DNA of 23,543 nucleotides from Bigelowiella natans CCMP2755 (Eukaryota > Cercozoa > Chlorarachniophyceae), in assembly GCA_000320545.1 (NCBI GenBank), contig ADNK01003002.1, positions 1 to 23,543 on the forward strand, written 5' to 3'. Each line of letters starts with the position of its first letter. Positions within the stretch are counted from its first letter, which is position 1. The notes beneath the pieces were generated by a model that did not search any database, was not told the origin of the DNA, and worked only from the letters and a program-made list of their open reading frames with translations. Of the stretch, positions 15,968 through 23,543 are shown piece after piece. The translations under genes were made by a program, and so were the position numbers.

Positions 15968-16475
15968 GGAACCAATTCTGTTCCAAACGCCATCTATGAG
16001 AAAAGCAACTTGCCTCACCCCCCCACTCTTGCACGAACCTGCCTGATGATTTGGCGTTCCTTTATTCTCAATACATTTTTTTTTAATATTTTCGCCAACA
16101 CTTTTAGTGCCACTTCTAAGGTGCTCAGATGGCAGGTCGACGAATAAATTAATGTCGCTAAAACTGGTTGCCCTCTATTTTCCCATTTTGACCACAATCT
16201 TCTCCGATGTTAGAATCGCGCGTGCAGAGAAACAGAGAGTTTCGTCCAGAAGAGAGTCCGTTTTGAGAGTGCGACTTCTCTTGGATGTTGTCGAGTCGAT
16301 TTCACGCATGTACCCCTTACAAATTCTGGTATTCGATAAAAGGCATGTTTTCCTAGCCCGCGACATTAAATCAACAATATTTGTGTTGCTGTTTCCATCG
16401 CTACAATTTTGGGTGACCACTCTCATCCAGACTAACGTTCGAATATTTGATTTACTCCAACTTGGCGGTCAAGGG
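15968..16475. promoter_or_regulatory. Divergent upstream region, kinase gene and first GT copy (inferred)
   Basis: 508 bases between divergent starts. The plus-strand frame of the downstream gene stays open back to 16107, but that extension has no counterpart in the paralogue. No TATA box or other element recognised with confidence. Confidence 0.3.
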
Positions 16476-18128
16476 ATGCTATCCCACTGGTTTAGATGCG
16501 CAATCATCCTGTTCTTTGTCAATGTACAAAGTCTGCAGCATTCTCCCTTGAAGATTTTGGCTGTGAACATCGAGAAGACGAACACAACTGAAAGTCAGCC
16601 CAGCTTTATACCTCTCCAAGTATCATCCGAAGGGTACAATGATCCAGTCAGTACTGAAATGGTAGGGAAACCTGAAATTGTTCGGATTCTCCAGTTTGAC
16701 GAATGGAAGCACAAGTCACAACATGATTTTTCCCCTGATATCTTTGACTTTGAGAAGGCATATCATCCTACCTTGACCTACATTAAGGAAGTCAAAAATA
16801 GTGATCGGCTTGGTCTGCAATATTTCTTTTGGAATTCAAACCAAAATAGCAATAACAAATCCATACCTGTCCATGTTTCATTGAGACCAATTGGAAAGAA
16901 TCTCGTCTCGTTGTCATATCAGGTTGCATGGAGCATGTCGCATTCAATCAGCCTTGTTTCTGGCGTAGAGTGTGACTCAGATATTTGTCCGGAGAGGTTA
17001 GATCCATGGGTATGGAGCAGGATAAGCCGGTGTCAGCTTCGGGATATTGCTCCAAATAATGATGATGTGAAAAAAAGCTGGGGTTGCTATTTCCAAATGC
17101 CCAATGTGAGAACCCCTCCTGAGAGAGATGCAAGTTTGGGGCTTGCTGACATGATTGAAGAGCACATGGTAGACCAATCTCTAACCAAGCTACGACGATT
17201 TTTGTCGGTAAAGCACCTTCAACCCAAAAAGAAAAAGAAGAGACCGGCAAGAAAATGGGGGTTCTCTCTTCTACATGGCATCACGAAATATCCGTTTAAA
17301 GTGGTCCAAGCTATGACATATTCGTGGGCGCAATCTGTTCGGTACCTTCTCTCTGTAAACAAACCCACGAATGACGAAGTTGCGGAAATGAAACAGAATA
17401 TTGATTGGCCAGATTCCAGTGAGCAGACTGGTACAATAGCCAGCATTCACCTTCGACGTGGAGACGTCGGCACTTTCAGATGTGCCCATAAGCAGTCATA
17501 TAGAAGCTGTACGTTACTGGAAAAACAGCTTGCTCGTCTCCGTTCCATGTCTGAACAGTATAATGTGACTCATGTGTATCTAATGACCGAAGAACCGAAA
17601 GAAGTTGAGCTTGCCCGCCAACTGGCTCCAGAATACAAATGGATGTCTCTGTGCGAACATGTCAACGCGAAAATCAAAATGCCGAGGAATACAAGTGATC
17701 AAGACTCAATGGATTTGGGCATGGAAGATTGGTTACTAACAATTAGTTCGGAACCAGAATTTGACGGTAAAATGATTCAAAAGCACGTCATGTCATTATT
17801 AGCAGAGATTCAATTGTTTGCGGAGGCAGACATTCACATAATTGAACCATTGAGTTGTACGTCTATGCTCTTGTGGTTATATAGCTATGGACGAAAAGGA
17901 TACATACCTCCTCACGTGCCTTCGATTTTTATGGCCCAAAAATCGAGCATATCCAATGAATCAGAAGATAATTCGACTACGACAAAATCCATTCCAAGCA
18001 AATGGTACACACTACTTCAGATGTGTTATGGTGGATAAACCTATAAATGACCCAATTAGGGTTGCAATTGTTAACTAATAAATTTCCAGAGTGGTGTACG
18101 CTCATTTTTCGCATTTCAACAGCGCAGT
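16420..18128 (+). repeat. Tandem duplication unit, copy 1
   Basis: Similarity to 19621-21325 begins at CTCTCATCCAGACTA and ends at CGCATTTCAACAGCGCAGT. It includes about 56 bases 5' and 90 bases 3' of the coding region. Offset is 3.2 kb. Confidence 0.9.
16476..18038 (+). CDS. Fucosyltransferase-like glycosyltransferase, copy 1 (intronless)
   Basis: 520 aa from the ATG shared with copy 2. The N-terminus MLSHWFRCAIILFFVNVQSL is a short hydrophobic signal or type II anchor, pointing to the ER/Golgi lumen. SIHLRRGDVGTF (His325-Asp330) matches the HxRRxD motif that binds GDP-fucose in FUT8/NodZ and protein O-fucosyltransferases, and VTHVYLMTEEPKEVELARQL matches the following donor-domain strand-helix. 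A Cys-rich block (VECDSDICPERLDPWVW, SWGCYF) precedes it, and a basic patch PKKKKKRPARK lies mid-protein. The likely reaction is fucose transfer to a glycan or protein; the acceptor is unknown and overall family (GT23, GT65/68 or a relative) is not certain. No intron is needed, unlike the neighbouring genes. The frame is open upstream to 16107, so a longer N-terminus is possible. Confidence 0.75.
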   Translation: MLSHWFRCAIILFFVNVQSLQHSPLKILAVNIEKTNTTESQPSFIPLQVSSEGYNDPVSTEMVGKPEIVRILQFDEWKHKSQHDFSPDIFDFEKAYHPTLTYIKEVKNSDRLGLQYFFWNSNQNSNNKSIPVHVSLRPIGKNLVSLSYQVAWSMSHSISLVSGVECDSDICPERLDPWVWSRISRCQLRDIAPNNDDVKKSWGCYFQMPNVRTPPERDASLGLADMIEEHMVDQSLTKLRRFLSVKHLQPKKKKKRPARKWGFSLLHGITKYPFKVVQAMTYSWAQSVRYLLSVNKPTNDEVAEMKQNIDWPDSSEQTGTIASIHLRRGDVGTFRCAHKQSYRSCTLLEKQLARLRSMSEQYNVTHVYLMTEEPKEVELARQLAPEYKWMSLCEHVNAKIKMPRNTSDQDSMDLGMEDWLLTISSEPEFDGKMIQKHVMSLLAEIQLFAEADIHIIEPLSCTSMLLWLYSYGRKGYIPPHVPSIFMAQKSSISNESEDNSTTTKSIPSKWYTLLQMCYGG

Positions 18129-18891
18129 GTCATGATCGATTCAAACTTCAACGCATGATCTCGTGCTGTGATGGGCGCATGCTCATCATTATCATCTTGT
18201 GCACAGTAGCACAGGTTTTTTTCTCATTATCATGGACATACAACATGTCATTTTGTAGGAATTCACCCTTACGCAATGATCAATCAAGAATGAATGAAAC
18301 ATGTGACTTTGCGCACTGTGCACCTAACTAGCTGACGTGCCATGTCAATGAGGCTTCATGCAAATGTGTGCGAAACTCGTCAATTGATTGCACACGCGAA
18401 GCAGGTATCGAGCTTGTTTTGACATGGAGGACAATGCTGGAATGTCACGTGTCACACACATCTTGATGTTGTTGTCATGTTGTTTAGGTGCACAATGAAA
18501 GGAACGCTGAAGCGTGCACATCTTGACATCTTCAGTCATTTGGATGCAACTAGCTTTTCAGGCCTTTGTGAATTGGGCTAGATGCAAAAATGGCGACCAC
18601 TCTGCCCAACTAGCCAAGGTCACATCACGGCAACACGGCAACACCGTTCAGACTCCAGAGACTGAGCAACTTGCTGGCGACGAAAAGTCTGGACAATCGT
18701 GGAATGTCATCGTCGGAAACGTGCGAGTTCAATGGTTGATTCACACGTCCACCCAGGCTAGCGGAATGGAGGAATGCCTGGCTTTTTGTGGTTTGGTGAT
18801 CAACATCGCGAACACGTTCCAGCGTTGCGAAGTTTCTTCCACGCTTGCCAAGCTAGCAAGGCACAGCCGACACTTGCCAGCAGCTTGGTGT

Positions 18892-18948
<57 letters not shown>

Positions 18949-19672
18949 TCTCTTCTTTCACTTTGACTTGGAAAAATCCAGCGAAGCGCACACGCGTTCC
19001 GATGGAGCCACGAACAATGAACAAACAAAGCACATTGATGCTTGCAAGTCTTGCACGCGCCAGAACCACATGGGAGACAGGCGTGTGCACACACCAGCGC
19101 CTCAGCAAAAATCATTGCGAGGACTTGTCAGCACCCTGTTGGTGGTGAGCAACACCTAACACAACTAGCTAACATCCCACATCTGAGGAAGCCAAGGATG
19201 ATGAGTCAAGGCCAGGTGAACTGACTGGAGCCAAGTGTCTAGATTCCTGAGACTCGAAGAGAGCATTTCGACAACCAGACTCATCTCCGGTGAACTCACG
19301 CATGAAACTGACAACCAGAAGACATGCGCCAGCGAAAAGGGTGCTTGACATGCATGTTTTGATTGTCGCAGGCATGTAAACAAGTCAAAGAAATTTAGGC
19401 AATTTGCAATGTATTCTGATCACTGTTCGCAACGATTTGCTGCATGGAATAACAAGGGGGAAGTGGGGAGGAGCAGCGGCCGAAACGGCGATAATATTTG
19501 TTGATTTTACCAAAAAATCACCTGTTACGCTGTCACCGGGGCTGTCGCACCTTCTAAACGCCTGAAAAGAGTTTTGGCCACATTATTACTCTTCCCTCCC
19601 CCATTTCATCCTGACAGCCCCTCTCATCCAGACTACGAGTATTTGGATTTCCTCAAATTTGGCGGTCAAGGG
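18039..19672. other. Intergenic between the two GT copies
   Basis: No convincing gene. Open frames at 18514-18966 and overlapping ones owe part of their length to the GA repeat and show no domain. The first 90 bases are 3' flank shared with copy 2; the last 52 are 5' flank shared with copy 1. Confidence 0.6.
18895..18943. repeat. (GA)n microsatellite
   Basis: About 24 uninterrupted GA units between the two paralogues. Confidence 0.95.
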
Positions 19673-21325
19673 ATGCTATCCCACTGGTTTAGATGCGCAA
19701 CCATCCTGTTCTTTGTCAATGTACAAAGTCTGCAGCATTCTCCCTTCGAGAGGTTAGCTGTGGACACCGCCGCGAAGACTGACAACACTGAGAGTCAGCC
19801 CAACTTTACATCTCTCCAAGTATCATCCGAAGGGTACAATGATCCAGTCAGTACTGAAATGGTAGGGAAACCTGAAATTGTTCGGATTCTCCAGTTTGAC
19901 GAATGGAAGCACAAGTCACAACTTGATTTTTCCCCTGATATCCTTGCCTTTGAGAAGGCATATCATCCTACCTTGACCTACATTAAGGAAGTCAAAAATA
20001 GTGATCGGCTTGGTCTGCAATATTTCTTTTGGAATTCAAACCAAAATAGCAATAACGACTCCGTACCCGTCCATATTTCATCAAGTCCAATAGGAAAGAA
20101 TCTCGTCTCGTTGTCATATCAGGTTGCATGGAGCATGTCGCATTCAATCAGCCTTGTTTCTGGCGTAGAGTGTGACTCAGATATTTGTCCGGAGAGGTTA
20201 GATCCATGGGTATGGAGCAGGATAAGCCGGTGTCAGCTTCGGGATATTGCTCCAAATAATGATGATGTGGAAAAAAGCTGGGGTTGCTATTTCCAAATGC
20301 CCAATGTGAGAACCCCTCCTGAGAGAGATGCAAGTTTGGGGCTTGCTGACATGATTGAAGAGCACATGGTAGACCAATCTCTAACCAAGCTACGACGGTT
20401 TTTGTCGGTAAAGCACCTTCAACCCAAAAAGAAAAAGAAGAGACCGGCAAGAAAATGGGGGTTCTCTCTTCTACATGGCATCACGAAATATCCGTTTAAA
20501 GTGGTCCAAGCTATGACATATTCGTGGGCGCAATCTGTTCGGTACCTTCTCTCTGTAAACAAACCCACGAATGACGAAGTTGCGGAAATGAAACAGAATA
20601 TTGATTGGCCAGATTCCAGTGAGCAGACTGGTACAATAGCCAGCATTCACCTTCGGCGTGGAGACGTCGGCACTTTCAGATGTGCCCATAAGCAGTCATA
20701 TAGAAGCTGTACGTTACTGGAAAAACAGCTTGCTCGTCTCCGTTCCATGTCTGAACAGTATAATGTGACTCATGTGTATCTAATGACCGAAGAACCGAAA
20801 GAAGTTGAGCTTGCCCGCCAACTGGCTCCAGAATACAAATGGATGTCTCTGTGCGAACATGTCAACGCGAAAATCAAAATGCCGAGGAATACAAGTGATC
20901 AAGACTCAATGGATTTGGGCATGGAAGATTGGTCCCTAGCGATTAGTTACGAATCAAAATTTGACGGTAAAATGATTCAGAAGCACGTCATATCACTATT
21001 AGCAGAGATTCAATTATTTGCGGAGGCAGACATTCACGTAGTCGAGCCATTCAGTTGTACGTCTATGCTCTCGTGGCTATATAGCTATGGACAAAAAGGC
21101 TACATACCTCCTCACACGCCTTCGATTTTTATGGCCCAAAAATCGAGCATCTCCAATAATAAATCCGAAGATAATTCGACTACGACAAAATCCATTCCAA
21201 GCAAATGGTACACACTACTTCAGATGTGTTATGATGGATAAACCTATAAATGACCCAATTAGGGTTGCAATTGTTAAATAATAAATTTACAGAGCGGTAT
21301 ATCATTCGCATTTCAACAGCGCAGT
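19621..21325 (+). repeat. Tandem duplication unit, copy 2
   Basis: Partner of 16420-18128. Flanks outside the unit are unrelated between copies. Shared non-coding flanks argue for DNA-level duplication rather than retroposition of one copy from the other. Confidence 0.9.
19673..21241 (+). CDS. Fucosyltransferase-like glycosyltransferase, copy 2 (intronless)
   Basis: 522 aa, tandem paralogue of the gene 3.2 kb upstream, with the same layout: N-terminal hydrophobic segment after Met (19673), Cys-rich block, basic patch PKKKKKRPARK, and the SIHLRRGDVGTF GDP-fucose motif. It differs mainly in three places: just after the anchor (DTAAKTDNTES versus NIEKTNTTES), around NSNNDSVPVHISSSP, and in the last third (SLAISYESKFDG onward). 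All motif residues are intact, so both copies should be functional. The ATG is chosen because similarity to copy 1 starts about 52 bases before it and upstream frames differ. Functional uncertainty is as for copy 1. Confidence 0.75.
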   Translation: MLSHWFRCATILFFVNVQSLQHSPFERLAVDTAAKTDNTESQPNFTSLQVSSEGYNDPVSTEMVGKPEIVRILQFDEWKHKSQLDFSPDILAFEKAYHPTLTYIKEVKNSDRLGLQYFFWNSNQNSNNDSVPVHISSSPIGKNLVSLSYQVAWSMSHSISLVSGVECDSDICPERLDPWVWSRISRCQLRDIAPNNDDVEKSWGCYFQMPNVRTPPERDASLGLADMIEEHMVDQSLTKLRRFLSVKHLQPKKKKKRPARKWGFSLLHGITKYPFKVVQAMTYSWAQSVRYLLSVNKPTNDEVAEMKQNIDWPDSSEQTGTIASIHLRRGDVGTFRCAHKQSYRSCTLLEKQLARLRSMSEQYNVTHVYLMTEEPKEVELARQLAPEYKWMSLCEHVNAKIKMPRNTSDQDSMDLGMEDWSLAISYESKFDGKMIQKHVISLLAEIQLFAEADIHVVEPFSCTSMLSWLYSYGQKGYIPPHTPSIFMAQKSSISNNKSEDNSTTTKSIPSKWYTLLQMCYDG

Positions 21326-21979
21326 ATGAGAGCCTAGTAATCGACCTAGCTAGCATGTACGTGGTGTACAAGAGGGGATAATGTAGCACTGATGAACGCA
21401 CTGACATTCTAGAGCATTGTTGCGCACTGATGACATTACTAGTGTGCTAGCGTGTCAATGAAGAGCTGCCGCCGCAATTTAGACATGCTGTACACGCAGT
21501 TTGCTTCTTTCTAGCTTTGTTTTGTGTAGCGAAGTAGACCTAAGGATTTTGATCTCATGTAGTCCTTTTATTAGCGTATTGGTTGTTTAGATGTGAAATG
21601 GCACCCTGCGGGCGATCTAGCGATGCCCACATGACAATCGCTACTGTATGAAGCCACAATGCATGCTAGCATGCTGTGTACGGTGGATTGAAGGGCAGTC
21701 AGATCGAACACAGACCACAAAAGATTTCTCATGAAAATCCATTAATATATTGTAATAAACAACAGTATGTGCTCGTAATGCATGACGTTTGCTTCAACCA
21801 GAAGTGCGAGAGAATAGAAGTGCTGTTGCTACGCTGGACGCGACAATGTCAAGGCCATCTTCTCCCTTGCAACCGCTAGACCGCTGCAAAGACGGCGCTT
21901 AATCAAACACCCACAGTCTGCTTCTCCGATAAGCAGCAGCAGTATCGTAGTAGCAACAGTAGCAGCAGATTCCATCTAC
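21242..21979. other. Intergenic, palindromic-word and CAG/TAG-rich
   Basis: After the shared 3' flank there is no supported gene. CTAGCTAGCATG-type words recur (21340-21680), and imperfect AGCAGC/TAGTAG triplets occur at 21930-21970 just past the stop of the minus-strand gene. Confidence 0.65.
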
Positions 21980-22549
21980 TTAATCATCGTAAGTGCAGAT
22001 TCCAACTCCGCTGATGGCCTTGCAGGAAGCGTTGGAGTCACACTGGTCGTCGTTCTTCGAGGGCTGGATGAAAGGAGAGCGCAGTACTTGTCCCCTTGTC
22101 CATCGTCAAGAGCACAGGTTGGCTTAGCAGTGATCCCCTCAGGGACGTCGGTTGGGCAAGCGGAAGCGGTTGAGCATGGAGGAGTGCAGAAATCACCGCT
22201 GATGCCCTGGATCTGCACAGCCTTCTCGTCGGACTCGCAGCCCTGCTTTGGGTCTCCGTAGTGCGTAGTGGTGTTCAAGTAATCCTGGTGGCAAATATGA
22301 TCAGAATGATGAGCGTGTGCGTGTGTACATGGGAGGGATGTCCACTGATTTGCCAGTGATTCGACTTCATTTGCTACATGAAACAGATGACTACTATTGT
22401 GGAAACCCCTCCTCCATACAGCAAACTATCCCCCCTTGCTCAAGCTCAATTGATACCTGAAGAAATTCCTTGTCAATGGTTACAGTGACGGCATCTTGCT
22501 TGTCGTTGACACCAGGGCCGTTCCATTTTGCCGATGCGGAAGATGCCAT
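21980..22549 (-). CDS. Cys-rich, probably secreted protein with an apparent 1-nt frameshift
   Basis: Exon 22549-22457 (5' end uncertain) and exon 22284-21980, around a 172-nt GT-AG intron (22456-22285) in phase 0. Evenly spaced cysteines (GCESDE, FCTPPCSTASACP, PTCALDDG, DKYCALL) suggest a disulfide-rich extracellular protein. At about 22070/22071 the frame breaks: after YCALL the open frame becomes a cysteine-free SSSPRRTTT, while the frame one base over reads PSKNDDQCDSNASCKAISGVGICTYDD split at that point, restoring the Cys pattern and a clean stop at 21982. One missing base explains it, either a mutation or a sequencing error. Upstream, the frame stays open through DECGIESQ, so the true start or a signal-peptide exon may lie beyond 22549. 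Family not recognised by name. Confidence 0.6.
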
Positions 22550-23543
22550 AGCCTGGCTCTCAATACCGCACTCATCTTGTCCTCGTGTACATACACATGT
22601 GCACACACATGCATGCATGTGTATATTTGCACGCTTTTCATGGATGATTTAGCTAGATGAAGCTAGCTACTATAGCTAGCAAGCAGCATGCTGCATGCTT
22701 TTCCAGCCTATAAGCCAATGTAACGTATGTGCACGATTGTCTACAACGCATGGCTGCACTTCCTTACTTGACACGGTAGTAGTCACGCTGAAATGTCTAA
22801 ATGACATGCATGCACTGCAAAGTACAGACCTTACATCGCTGAGACATCGCTAGCAGTGGCGTACGCTAATATGTTCAAATCGACGTCATGCACATACATG
22901 TTTGTATGAATGACGGCTAATCCTAAGGTAGCATCAATGGTAATGGAATCGGAATTTGTGTACTCTGGGCCAAGGATTTGTGAGATGGTGCTCAGCGTGA
23001 CCAACTGCGGGATCTTTTTTTCTTCTCTTTGAGCTGACGCCCCCCGCTTCTTTCTCGACTCTGATCACGGCCATCCCTGCTACCATGTCGCCGTCGGTCG
23101 TCTAAGAGAAGTAAGTTACAGGGGGGGGGGCAGAAGATCCCCTATTCAATATACAAACGAGACAATACCGAGGAATCTACTGGCGCCGAAAAGTTGGGAT
23201 AGATATTTGGATGAAAAACGCTGATCAGGCGAAAAGTTGGGATAAAAACTTGGATGAAAAATGCTGATCAGGGTTTCGAGCGAGAAGACTTCTCTTCAAT
23301 TATTGGGCGTGTTCCTCGGGAAGGGTCATGTTTTTGCCATCTCGAGCTCTCTAACGGAATCTCTATAACCGGAAAGCATCTCCCAACAACAGCATGTTGC
23401 GCAGCAGTTTTGGAGACCGAACACAGCATCTACCACCTGCATGGTGTTCGTGGCGGCTATGAGTCTTGTGCTTCCTTCGAGCGCCTTCAGCACGTTTTTT
23501 CTTATACGCCTCGCTCTCCATCTCGTGCACCTTTGATCAAAAT
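22550..23543. other. Terminal region, mostly no recognised gene
   Basis: 22590-22900 is rich in GCATGC and GCTAGC words. No signal peptide exon for the Cys-rich gene could be identified. A direct repeat lies at 23187-23271. At the far end, minus-strand frame from ATG 23521 to about 23440 reads MESEAYKKKRAEGARRKHKT with a GT donor after it, a weak candidate first exon. Confidence 0.4.
23187..23271. repeat. Imperfect 42-bp direct repeat
   Basis: Two adjacent copies starting CGAAAAGTTGGGATA and ending GCTGATCAG (about 23187-23228 and 23230-23271), with a few substitutions. Confidence 0.85.

Noticed and set aside
16107-16475. Open N-terminal extension of GT copy 1
   Set aside because: Not shared by copy 2; similarity starts just before the common ATG at 16476, so it is more likely 5' UTR, though not excluded.
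17219-17489. Minus-strand open frames repeated inside both GT copies
   Set aside because: They are antisense shadows of the same duplicated coding sequence.
18514-19159. Overlapping open frames on both strands with (ER)n or (LS)n runs
   Set aside because: Length comes partly from the GA microsatellite; no domain, splice or paralogue support.

Overview
The window is nuclear DNA from a eukaryote. Genes carry GT-AG introns, there are no operons or Shine-Dalgarno sites, and intergenic DNA holds microsatellites and short palindromic words. Dense introns (about 47-330 nt), small exons and the protein types fit a unicellular alga or other protist. A cryptophyte is one candidate, but the sequence does not settle this.

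Layout, left to right. 2-2866 (+): 3' part of a Sct1/Gpt2-type glycerol-3-phosphate acyltransferase whose introns carry microsatellites. 2867-4315: intergenic, rich in GCTAGC/GCATGC words. 4316-5397 (-): two-exon protein of unknown function with a possible N-myristoylation start and an SAPQ repeat. 5741-7523 (+): seven-exon SET-domain protein. 8412-9868 (+): five-exon carbohydrate-sulfotransferase-like protein. 10707-15967 (-): by my splice reconstruction one 36-exon gene joining a CaMK-type kinase, a basic calmodulin-binding-like segment, an RGS-like region and a PH domain. 16476-18038 and 19673-21241 (+): tandem, intronless fucosyltransferase-like paralogues with a nearly identical core. 21980-22549 (-): cysteine-rich protein with an apparent one-base frameshift. 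The last 1 kb holds a short direct repeat and at best one tentative exon.

No pathway is proven. The sulfotransferase and the two fucosyltransferase-like genes could all act on glycans in the secretory pathway, and the acyltransferase acts in ER lipid synthesis. The most interesting locus is the kinase-RGS-PH gene. Its domains are those of animal GPCR kinases in a different order, and a short intron holding an in-frame stop could also yield a stand-alone kinase.

All exon models were built by hand from reading frame, GT/AG sites and phase agreement. No transcript or database evidence was available.
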